Shown in pieces: positions 7,065-12,933 of a DNA stretch of 12,933 nt. Within the stretch, counting starts at the first letter, position 1, and each line of letters starts with the position of its first letter. The DNA comes from Nitrospinae bacterium RIFCSPLOWO2_12_FULL_45_22 (lineage in GTDB: Bacteria; 2-12-FULL-45-22). The DNA lies in NCBI GenBank assembly GCA_001803565.1, contig MHDQ01000069.1:1-12933 (forward strand), in the 5' to 3' direction. Both the position numbers and the translations under genes were made by a program. The notes beneath the pieces were generated by a model. It did not search any database, had not been told where the DNA came from, and worked only from the letters and a program-made list of their open reading frames with translations.

Positions 7065-7076
7065 TATATCAAAATA

Positions 7077-7319
7077 TCAGGAGCGGGGGAAGAACTGTTG
7101 TTTTTCTCTGTTGCTCAGGGTAGGGTCATGCAAGATATCGCGGGCACCATATCTCCTATCAAATAGGTATACGCCGGCTTTTTTCGAGCCATGAGAGAGG
7201 GATATCTTACGATAGGCTTCACTGGCGCATAATTTACAAGTCGGTAAAACGGGATCATCTATCCGCTGGATAGCTTCAAACTCATGACCATTATCACAAT
7301 AATATTCATAAATAGGCAT
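7077..7319 (-). CDS. FmdB-type small zinc-ribbon protein
   Basis: Protein of 80 residues beginning MPIYEYYCDNGHEFE, the hallmark start of the FmdB/regulatory zinc-ribbon family. The usual first CxxC is replaced by Cys8 followed by Asn-Gly-His12; the second pair Cys28-x2-Cys31 is present. His12 may serve as fourth ligand, as in other family members with the CxNGH variant. The C-terminal half (about 45-80) is basic and polar with no motif that I recognise. The family takes its name from a gene next to formamidase; no biochemical role is well established, although such ribbons often accompany enzymes of one-carbon, amide or anaerobic metabolism. The gene starts 3 nt after the upstream 118-residue gene, with its GGAG site inside that gene's end, so the two are coupled. 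Confidence 0.8.
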   Translation of the reverse strand: MPIYEYYCDNGHEFEAIQRIDDPVLPTCKLCASEAYRKISLSHGSKKAGVYLFDRRYGARDILHDPTLSNREKQQFFPRS

Positions 7320-7322
7320 TTT

Positions 7323-7679
7323 TTATTTTTTCTCCATCCTATCTCTAAGCAGGGACCTTATTACATCGCTCCGTCTACCGATGCTTTTATCGGACTTCTT
7401 GATCTCTAGCACGATTTCATCTGGTTCTATCTCCTCCAGTATCTCCAGATACCAGGGATTATCTGGCCGTTCTTCTGGCTTATGACCTGCCCGGCCATAG
7501 AACCATAGGATATCACTATCTGGCAAGTCCTCCTTGCTACGTCGGAGGACAGCTTTTATCCTCTTTTCTTCAAAGGTATCGGCATCCCTGACCTGAAGCT
7601 CTATCGGTATGCCTTCCGGTGGGTCTTCATCCTTCACACCCCACCCCTTTCCCTTAATTAGATGATACTCTTTCGCCAT
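7323..7679 (-). CDS. Unrecognised 118-residue acidic/basic protein linked to UbiD
   Basis: I do not recognise a family. The protein is soluble, highly charged, free of cysteine and without signal peptide or membrane segment. The N-terminal half is beta-rich in appearance (EYHLIKGKGWGV, IPIELQVRD, KRIKAVLRR), the middle has aromatic residues (DILWFYGRAGHKP, NPWYLEILEEIEP), and the C-terminus is a basic helix (101-118). The coding call is supported by a GGGGAG ribosome site 8 nt before the ATG, close packing (16 nt after UbiD, 3 nt before the zinc-ribbon gene) and a full-length uninterrupted frame. Position directly after a UbiD gene suggests an accessory or small subunit, as some multi-subunit UbiD carboxylases have, but this is inference from location only. 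Confidence 0.75.
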   Translation of the reverse strand: MAKEYHLIKGKGWGVKDEDPPEGIPIELQVRDADTFEEKRIKAVLRRSKEDLPDSDILWFYGRAGHKPEERPDNPWYLEILEEIEPDEIVLEIKKSDKSIGRRSDVIRSLLRDRMEKK

Positions 7680-7695
7680 TTTGTCTTCTCCCCTT

Positions 7696-9186
7696 TCAAG
7701 AATCTAGACCATACTCCTTCCATCTTCTGGTGATAAGCTCTTCCGTTTCAGGAGTAATATCGGTAGCCAACGGGGGATAGATATCACCACCATATTGCTC
7801 TTGCCGCTCCAGTTCCCAGTTTTTTGTGGCATCAATAAGCATCCGGGTCCATTTTCCCTGACCATATTTAAAGATATTCCTTTGCTCCAAAGGAACACTA
7901 GGGTCCAACATAGAACCTATTGTGCCAGGAAATAATATTACGTCACCCATGCCAGCATTGACCCGGTAAGCCATGGCCCACTCCAGGGCCTCCTCGTCGA
8001 ATATATCTATATCCTCATCTACGACAATTAGGTGCTTGGCAGCATAGTTGCACAGGGAGGAACTCCAGAGGGCATTAGCTACTTGTTTAGCATGTCCCCG
8101 ATACATTTTATGTATTTGTACCCGCATGTTAGTGCTGCAGGTTACTGGATTGGCCCATACTCCAAGAACACCGGGTACGCCAACCAGGTTCAAAAAATTC
8201 CAGGCCACCGCACAAAACCCTGCAGCAGCATAATGGGCACTTTCAGCCCATCTATGAGGGCTGGTCCCTTCCAAGCTCCCCATAAATATCGGGTCATCAC
8301 GGTGGGTAATACATTCTACCTTGATCCTGGGCTTAGGGGATCTCATCCCGCCATAGTATCCCGGATATTCACCAAAGGGTCCCTCCATTTCATAGGTATT
8401 GGGATCCGCAGAGATATATCCTTCAATAACCATCTCTGCCTTTGCTGGGATCAGAAGGTTTGAGGTCTCACATCTCACCAGCTCTACTGGCTCTTGCCTC
8501 AATGCCCCGGTTATTTCATATTCAGAGTATCCCTTGTGCTGGTGGGGGGTTGAGGCATTGATGAACAGGGTTGGATCCCCTCCATATACCACTGCTACCG
8601 GCATGTCCTCCCCCCGCTCCCTATATTTAGCAAAATGTATTCCCCAATGCTGCGAAGCGGCCAATAAAACGGGTATAGTGCTTTTGCTTCCCAGCATCCC
8701 TCTATAGAGGCCGATATTGTGTTCTCCGGTATCGCGGTCCATGGTTACTACACCACAAAAGGTATTAAAATACCTTCCACCATCCAGATGATGCCATTTA
8801 GGGGTAGGAAATTGATAGAGGTCTACTTCATCACCTTTTACGATTTTCTCCTTTACGGGCCCACTTTTTACTATAACATTGCTGATGGGCTTGGAGAATC
8901 GTTCTTTCATTACCCTGACAATCTCTCTATAGGGTGTATCTTTAGGGAGGCCCAAAGCCAATGCCAGCCGCCTACGGGAACCAAGCCCATTAGTAAAAAG
9001 TCTGGTACATTTAGTATTATTATGATCCTTTATATTTTCAAACAATAAGGCTGGGCCTTCTTGGCCGAGTACTTTCCTGGTTATGGCCCCGATCTCAAGT
9101 TCCCAGTCCACTTCGGCCTCTATTCTCTTGAATTCACCCTCTACTTCCAGCCTTTCAATCCACTCTCTCAAATCATTAAAGGCCAT
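7696..9186 (-). CDS. UbiD-family prenylated-FMN-dependent (de)carboxylase
   Basis: Full-length UbiD protein of 496 residues, which adds or removes CO2 on aromatic or alpha,beta-unsaturated acids using prenylated FMN. Residues known from the fungal ferulate decarboxylase Fdc1 can be placed by spacing: Asn157, Arg162 (HNIGLYRGM) and His180 (SQHWGIHF) match Asn168, Arg173 and His191, and Glu268 and Glu273 (EGPFGEYPGYYGG) match the catalytic Glu277 and Glu282. The enzyme is therefore expected to be active. UbiD members carboxylate phenylphosphate, benzene and naphthalene in anaerobes, or decarboxylate 4-hydroxybenzoate and others; direction and substrate cannot be read here. No ubiX is in the window, so the cofactor must be made elsewhere. 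It lies between the OYE-type reductase (18 nt) and the unknown small protein (16 nt). Confidence 0.92.
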   Translation of the reverse strand: MAFNDLREWIERLEVEGEFKRIEAEVDWELEIGAITRKVLGQEGPALLFENIKDHNNTKCTRLFTNGLGSRRRLALALGLPKDTPYREIVRVMKERFSKPISNVIVKSGPVKEKIVKGDEVDLYQFPTPKWHHLDGGRYFNTFCGVVTMDRDTGEHNIGLYRGMLGSKSTIPVLLAASQHWGIHFAKYRERGEDMPVAVVYGGDPTLFINASTPHQHKGYSEYEITGALRQEPVELVRCETSNLLIPAKAEMVIEGYISADPNTYEMEGPFGEYPGYYGGMRSPKPRIKVECITHRDDPIFMGSLEGTSPHRWAESAHYAAAGFCAVAWNFLNLVGVPGVLGVWANPVTCSTNMRVQIHKMYRGHAKQVANALWSSSLCNYAAKHLIVVDEDIDIFDEEALEWAMAYRVNAGMGDVILFPGTIGSMLDPSVPLEQRNIFKYGQGKWTRMLIDATKNWELERQEQYGGDIYPPLATDITPETEELITRRWKEYGLDS

Positions 9187-9204
9187 TGTCCTTTTTCCTT
9201 TTTC

Positions 9205-11148
9205 TTAAATCCCCGAGGCTACCCGAATACCGCTTTCCATGGCCTCTGCTATCTTTTGCGGTTTAAGTTGGTCTCCAATAGTGTAGACCTCTGCCCCGAT
9301 ACCTGTCAAGTACTTCCCTAACTCCCCCTCGGGTTTCATACCCGCAGCAATTACAATATTATTTCCTTTAAAAAATTCCACTTCTCCATTTCGCTTTCCG
9401 TTAACACCATTTTCCGTTATCTCAATTATATTTACCTTAGTCTCCATCCTAACTCCAGCTTTTCCCAGCCTTTGCAATAGTTCCCACCTGACAGCCTTAG
9501 GTATATCACTTGCCAAGCGCTCCAGCATCTCTAAAATAGTTACTTTCTTGCCCCTTTGGGCCAAATACTCAGCAGTCTCACAGCCCACCATGCCTCCCCC
9601 GATAATAACCACCTCTTCGCCCACTTCCTTACGTCCGGTTAAGACCTCCAAAGCGGTAATGACATTCTTTCCTTCCGCTCCCGGGATGGAAGGAATTAAG
9701 GGACTGGCACCAGTCGCTACGATTACGGCATCGGCCATAATACTTTTTATCGCTTGAGGGGTAATTTCCTCTCCCAGCCTTACCTCCACCCCACTTTTCT
9801 CTACCTGGTGGTTCAGGTAATCCCTGAATTTACTAATCTCGTCCTTGTATGGTGGAATGGCTGCTATAATGAGTTGCCCCCCTAACTGGGAACCTTTTTC
9901 GCAAAGGGTGACCCGGTGTCCCCTTAGCGCTGCTACAGAAGCCGCCTCCATCCCAGCGGGACCGCCTCCAATAATCGCAATTTTCTTAGGCTTTGCGGAT
10001 GGCTTGATATCATACTGGCCTTCTCTTCCTGCTCGAGCATTAACACTACATATTACCCCGGTATCCACTGTCTCAAAGCAGCGGCAACAGCAGATACATG
10101 GTCGAATATCATCAAAACGGCCTTTTTTGGCCTTAATCGGAAGATCGGGATCAGCTATTAGCGCACGGGCTAGTGAAACCAAGTCCGCTCTTCCTTGAGA
10201 GATGATTTGTTCTGCTAGAATCGGATCGGTAATCCTACCATTGGCTGCTACCGGAATATTGACCGCCTGCTTGATTTCTTCAGCAAAAAAGATTTTAGCC
10301 CCTGGTGGAACCGAGCTTGTCAAAGAAGCAACGGAAGCCTCGTGCCATCCTCCCCCTATCACATCAATGGCACAGATACCCGCCTTTTCTAACATAGAGG
10401 CAATCAATTTACTATCCTCTAAAGTATAGCCACCCTCAATAAGCTGGGCCCCTGAAATTCGGCACATAAGGGGATAGTCCTCGCCAACACTTTTTTTACA
10501 ACTTTCTATAATCTCCAGTAGAAATCGCATCCTATTTTCAAAAGAACCGCCATACTGATCAGTTCGTTTATTTGTCAGGGGAGATATGAACCGACTGACC
10601 ATATATCCGGTTGAGGCTATAAATTCAACAGCATCAAGGCCAGCCTCCTTTGCCCGGTGGGCCGCTTCTCCATAGGTAGTCATTATACTCTTAATTTCAT
10701 CAATAGTTAGTGCCCTTTCTACTGCATGCCTCTGGTCCAAGGGACCTCCTAGCCTAAAGGGGGTACCGGGGCGTTTGGAAAGAGAAGTACCCGAAGGGCC
10801 CACCAGCTCCACAGGGCCATCGCTAAATGACCAGTAATAGCCCGCACCAAACTGGGCAAAGATCTTTGCCCCATAGTTATGAACGACCTCGACTATCTCC
10901 TTGAGGCCAGGGATAAATTTGTCATCATATATACCCGGGAAGGGGCCCTGTTCTAATCTGGTAAGACCAAAAGACAAACCAATAAAACCTACTCCACCCT
11001 TTGCCCGTTCGGCATAAAAATTTTTCAAGCGATCAGTTACCATATCATCAACGGCATAACTGAGGGCTAAGGGCGGGAACTTTATCCTATTTGGCAACTC
11101 TATTGTTCCAATTCTAATGGGTTCAAATAACTTTTTTATCTGCTCCAT
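9205..11148 (-). CDS. Old-yellow-enzyme-family iron-sulfur flavoprotein (FadH / aryl-CoA reductase-like)
   Basis: Flavoenzyme of 647 residues reducing a conjugated double bond or ring of a CoA ester with NAD(P)H. Residues 1-345 form the FMN-binding TIM barrel, with Tyr182 (STGYMVSRF) and His269 (GGWHEA) at the places of the catalytic Tyr166 and His252 of E. coli FadH, and the NKRTDQYGGSFENR motif (193-206). A Cys-rich 4Fe-4S segment follows (Cys351, 353, 354, 355, 357, 367). The C-terminal half has two dinucleotide folds, IAIIGGGPAGMEA (390-402) and VVIIGGGMVGCE (513-524), for FAD and NAD(P)H. The 2-naphthoyl-CoA reductases share this layout, as do dienoyl-CoA and 2-enoate reductases. I chose the ATG at 11148, with GAGGAGG 5 nt upstream, over an in-frame start at 11199 that would run into the preceding gene. 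Confidence 0.9.
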   Translation of the reverse strand: MEQIKKLFEPIRIGTIELPNRIKFPPLALSYAVDDMVTDRLKNFYAERAKGGVGFIGLSFGLTRLEQGPFPGIYDDKFIPGLKEIVEVVHNYGAKIFAQFGAGYYWSFSDGPVELVGPSGTSLSKRPGTPFRLGGPLDQRHAVERALTIDEIKSIMTTYGEAAHRAKEAGLDAVEFIASTGYMVSRFISPLTNKRTDQYGGSFENRMRFLLEIIESCKKSVGEDYPLMCRISGAQLIEGGYTLEDSKLIASMLEKAGICAIDVIGGGWHEASVASLTSSVPPGAKIFFAEEIKQAVNIPVAANGRITDPILAEQIISQGRADLVSLARALIADPDLPIKAKKGRFDDIRPCICCCRCFETVDTGVICSVNARAGREGQYDIKPSAKPKKIAIIGGGPAGMEAASVAALRGHRVTLCEKGSQLGGQLIIAAIPPYKDEISKFRDYLNHQVEKSGVEVRLGEEITPQAIKSIMADAVIVATGASPLIPSIPGAEGKNVITALEVLTGRKEVGEEVVIIGGGMVGCETAEYLAQRGKKVTILEMLERLASDIPKAVRWELLQRLGKAGVRMETKVNIIEITENGVNGKRNGEVEFFKGNNIVIAAGMKPEGELGKYLTGIGAEVYTIGDQLKPQKIAEAMESGIRVASGI

Positions 11149-11153
11149 AAGTT

Positions 11154-11160
11154 CCTCCTC
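11154..11160 (-). promoter_or_regulatory. Ribosome binding site that fixes the start of the OYE-type gene
   Basis: GAGGAGG on the minus strand overlaps the TGA stop of the upstream BcrB-like gene (11159-11161) and stands 5 nt before the ATG at 11148. This supports residue 1 at MEQIKKLFEPI, which also matches where homologous proteins begin. Confidence 0.8.
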
Positions 11161-12448
11161 AATTCTTATTCCCTCCCGGGGTAAGGGCGAGAACGGCAAG
11201 AAATTCCTCTAAGGCTTCTTTCAGGGCTTTTTCAGTAGCCGATGAAGGGTCCAGCATGTCTAGATCAAAAGTAAGGGTAGGTATCCCTACCTTCTCTTTT
11301 AAGGTATCCTTCATTATCTTTGCTACCGCACCGCCCATCCTACACTTTGAATTAAACCAGTTAACAGCCCCATTTGCCTTGCTCTCTAGGGCGTCATTTA
11401 CCGCCATATCCAAGGATTCGGATAACTTTCCGTACCAGCGGTAGTAAGGTTCATGATAGTATTTACGCGCCAGGCTCTCCAGGGGCTTTGAGGGATCAGG
11501 AATCCACTCCTCCCACCTAAAATAATAAGGTTCTGAAACAATGGCCGCACAACGTTCATTCTCTAGCCAATCCAATACCTTCATCTGATGCTGAGGAGGG
11601 GTAAACAGGCTTATGAGGCGAAACTTTTCTTCAGTCGCAACCCCCTTCTTTTGATCTACCAACTCTTTCAGCTCATCCCTAAAGGTTTCAAAGTAATTGA
11701 TGCCTTCCTGTCTCCCCGCATAGAGCCAATAAAGCCAGTGGGCCTGAGTAGCTGCCCTGGCCCGCATAGGACACGGGGTAGCCATCCCCAGGGCATGGAT
11801 TTCTCGTATTAACTTCACCTGCTCCATGGATAATTTGTTCGCTTCGTTAAGCTTATCATAATCTAACTTCCGTTTCGTATGTTCTTCCAGAAAATAAACC
11901 AGGTCCTCTAATTCTCCAGTCATATATTCTACCCCCCGGTCATACCACCAATAGTAGGGACGGTCAACAAAAAAGGTAGGTATATCATAAAGCTCACCCA
12001 GGAGATGCCCATTTTTGCTCACATTATCGCACAGGGATAAATTGGTATATATAAGAGCAGCCGGGCGGGGGAACCACCCCTTGGAAAAAAAGCCGATGGG
12101 AAGCAACTGAGCAGAGCAAATCTCCGGCTTTATGCCTAGCTTCGATGCAGCATCAGTGCCTTCTTCATGGGCCTTTAAAACGGATGCTATAGCGCCAGCG
12201 GCCATATCGTATTCCATAGCGACAATACCCATGGCCTCAAAGATCTCATTAGGTATCCCCATGCTATAATAAATGAAGGGCTTCCCTGCGTCCTCGGCCG
12301 CCAGTATCTCCCGGAAATGCTTTGCCATTAGTTCATAATAAAGCTCTTCGCTTCGGGTGGTTGGGTTTCTTTTTCTATGTTCGTGGATCTTTTCCAAAAT
12401 AGTGGCTGCTTGGTTAAATTTACTCAAATCTATAGTATCTACTTTCAC
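11159..12448 (-). CDS. BcrB/HgdB-like subunit of benzoyl-CoA reductase or 2-hydroxyacyl-CoA dehydratase
   Basis: Iron-sulfur subunit of 429 residues from the HGD-D family, shared by class I benzoyl-CoA reductases (BcrB/BcrC) and 2-hydroxyacyl-CoA dehydratases (HgdA/HgdB). Three cysteines at conserved places can hold a 4Fe-4S cluster: Cys111 (EICSAQ), Cys140 (SLCDNVSK) and Cys369 (KCRMGGAVAK). The end of the domain (GIPTLTFDLDMLD) is also typical. Its length and the aromatic-rich middle (PYYWWYDR, YYHEPYYRWYG) are closer to BcrB-type large subunits, but I cannot separate reductase from dehydratase. Such enzymes need an ATP-dependent electron activator (BcrA/D or HgdC type), absent from this window. 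The start is a GTG with TAAGGAGGG only 3 nt upstream; an overlapping out-of-frame ATG is followed at once by TGA. The companion subunit is encoded just upstream. Confidence 0.88.
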   Translation of the reverse strand: MKVDTIDLSKFNQAATILEKIHEHRKRNPTTRSEELYYELMAKHFREILAAEDAGKPFIYYSMGIPNEIFEAMGIVAMEYDMAAGAIASVLKAHEEGTDAASKLGIKPEICSAQLLPIGFFSKGWFPRPAALIYTNLSLCDNVSKNGHLLGELYDIPTFFVDRPYYWWYDRGVEYMTGELEDLVYFLEEHTKRKLDYDKLNEANKLSMEQVKLIREIHALGMATPCPMRARAATQAHWLYWLYAGRQEGINYFETFRDELKELVDQKKGVATEEKFRLISLFTPPQHQMKVLDWLENERCAAIVSEPYYFRWEEWIPDPSKPLESLARKYYHEPYYRWYGKLSESLDMAVNDALESKANGAVNWFNSKCRMGGAVAKIMKDTLKEKVGIPTLTFDLDMLDPSSATEKALKEALEEFLAVLALTPGGNKN

Positions 12449-12457
12449 ATTCCCTCC

Positions 12458-12880
12458 TTACATTTCAATAAATTTCTCTAAAAAGGCCTCTACCCGGGTT
12501 CTTATCTGTCCACTAAAGCCTTCTCCATATTCTAAATCCAGTTCTATAACTGGCACGCCATTTTCCTTCAACTTTTCGGCCAGCAGAGGCTGATCATGGG
12601 CAATAGGGGCACAATTCCGTATTACCTGATTGATTACCCCTTTGACCCTATATTCTTTTGCTAACCCTACAACCTGATTGATTCTATCAGTCGGGGGCAC
12701 CATACGGGCGCAGGGGAATCCATTTAGATAACGTTTAGAGATCGCTTCCAGGGGATCAGTGTCTATACTGGTATCCACGGGGTTCCAACAGTATCTAGCC
12801 CCGGTACATAACTCATCTACTACCACAATGGCACCCAGGTCTTCTATCCCTTTTATAAATTCATAATTTTGCATATGCAC
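12458..12880 (-). CDS. BcrC/HgdB-like C-terminal piece, probably part of a split or frameshifted gene
   Basis: 140 residues matching only the C-terminal domain of the HGD-D family: IEDLGAIVVVDELCTG (12-27) with Cys25, the NCAPIAHDQP segment (89-98) with Cys90, and the closing EYGEGFSGQIRTRVEAFLE (117-135) typical of BcrC-type subunits. Full members have about 380-430 residues, so the N-terminal two thirds are missing. The frame has a stop at 12899-12901. A GTG at 12880 or an ATG at 12874 could start it after a GGAG site. Alternatively, the neighbouring frame is open to the window edge and reads KIFAGDK just before the junction; losing one A in a GACAAA run would explain the break and restore AGDKVHMQNY. 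I favour a frameshift or sequencing error, but a genuine short protein is possible. The BcrB-like gene follows 9 nt downstream. Confidence 0.65.
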   Translation of the reverse strand: MHMQNYEFIKGIEDLGAIVVVDELCTGARYCWNPVDTSIDTDPLEAISKRYLNGFPCARMVPPTDRINQVVGLAKEYRVKGVINQVIRNCAPIAHDQPLLAEKLKENGVPVIELDLEYGEGFSGQIRTRVEAFLEKFIEM

Positions 12881-12933
12881 TTGTCTCCGGCAAATATCTT
12901 ACAAAAACAACGTAACCTAGTAAAAATACTGCA

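Noticed and set aside
8032-8463. Plus-strand frame of 143 codons opposite UbiD
   Set aside because: Lies entirely within the conserved UbiD gene and shows no family features.
11149-11199. Longer N-terminus for the OYE-type protein (start at 11199)
   Set aside because: Would overlap the preceding gene by 41 nt, adds a proline- and charge-rich stretch not expected in the family, and the strong GAGGAGG stands before the ATG at 11148.
1-12933. CRISPR arrays, tRNA or rRNA genes, complete insertion sequences
   Set aside because: No regularly spaced repeats, no cloverleaf or rRNA-like segments and no transposase-like reading frame were seen on either strand.

Overview
The window comes from a bacterium: it encodes an undecaprenyl-phosphate sugar transferase and uses Shine-Dalgarno-led, tightly packed operons. 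The catabolic genes (a benzoyl-CoA reductase/2-hydroxyacyl-CoA dehydratase-type subunit pair, a UbiD-type decarboxylase, an iron-sulfur old-yellow-enzyme reductase) point to a strict anaerobe that breaks down aromatic or similar recalcitrant carboxylic acids. The sequence alone does not settle the phylum; a sulfate reducer, a syntroph or an uncultured subsurface lineage would all fit.

Region 1 (1-2749, + strand) is the end of a surface-glycan cluster. It holds a nucleotide-sugar epimerase/dehydratase cut by the window edge, then a membrane protein joining a WecA/MraY-type sugar-phosphate transferase to the membrane and Rossmann part of a CapD/FlaA1-type protein. The usual C-terminal dehydratase domain is absent, and the reading frame ends inside a short degenerate tandem repeat.

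Region 2 (2840-12880, - strand, transcribed right to left) is a twelve-gene same-strand array that converges on region 1. In transcription order: a short C-terminal BcrC/HgdB-like piece (probably the rest of a frameshifted or split gene), a full BcrB/HgdB-like subunit, a FadH/2-naphthoyl-CoA-reductase-like flavoenzyme, a UbiD decarboxylase, an unrecognised 118-residue protein, an FmdB-type zinc ribbon, a PHP-domain hydrolase, a MaoC hydratase, a FabG-like dehydrogenase and a DUF35 zinc-ribbon/OB protein. From the right end to the DUF35 gene, gaps are at most 18 nt and two junctions overlap. A 207-nt spacer with a MITE-like inverted repeat follows, then a small signal-peptide/coiled-coil membrane protein, then an SCP-x-type thiolase.

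Taken together, region 2 carries the parts for (de)carboxylation by UbiD, reduction of an aryl- or enoyl-CoA (OYE-type and Bcr-type enzymes), then hydration (MaoC), oxidation (SDR) and thiolytic cleavage (thiolase with its DUF35 partner). This is the enzyme set seen in anaerobic aromatic and polycyclic-aromatic degradation, in an arrangement I do not recognise. CoA ligase, the ATP-dependent activase of the Bcr-type enzyme and the UbiX prenyltransferase are not in the window. No RNA genes, CRISPR arrays or complete insertion sequences were seen, and no stretch above 300 bases lacks a gene.
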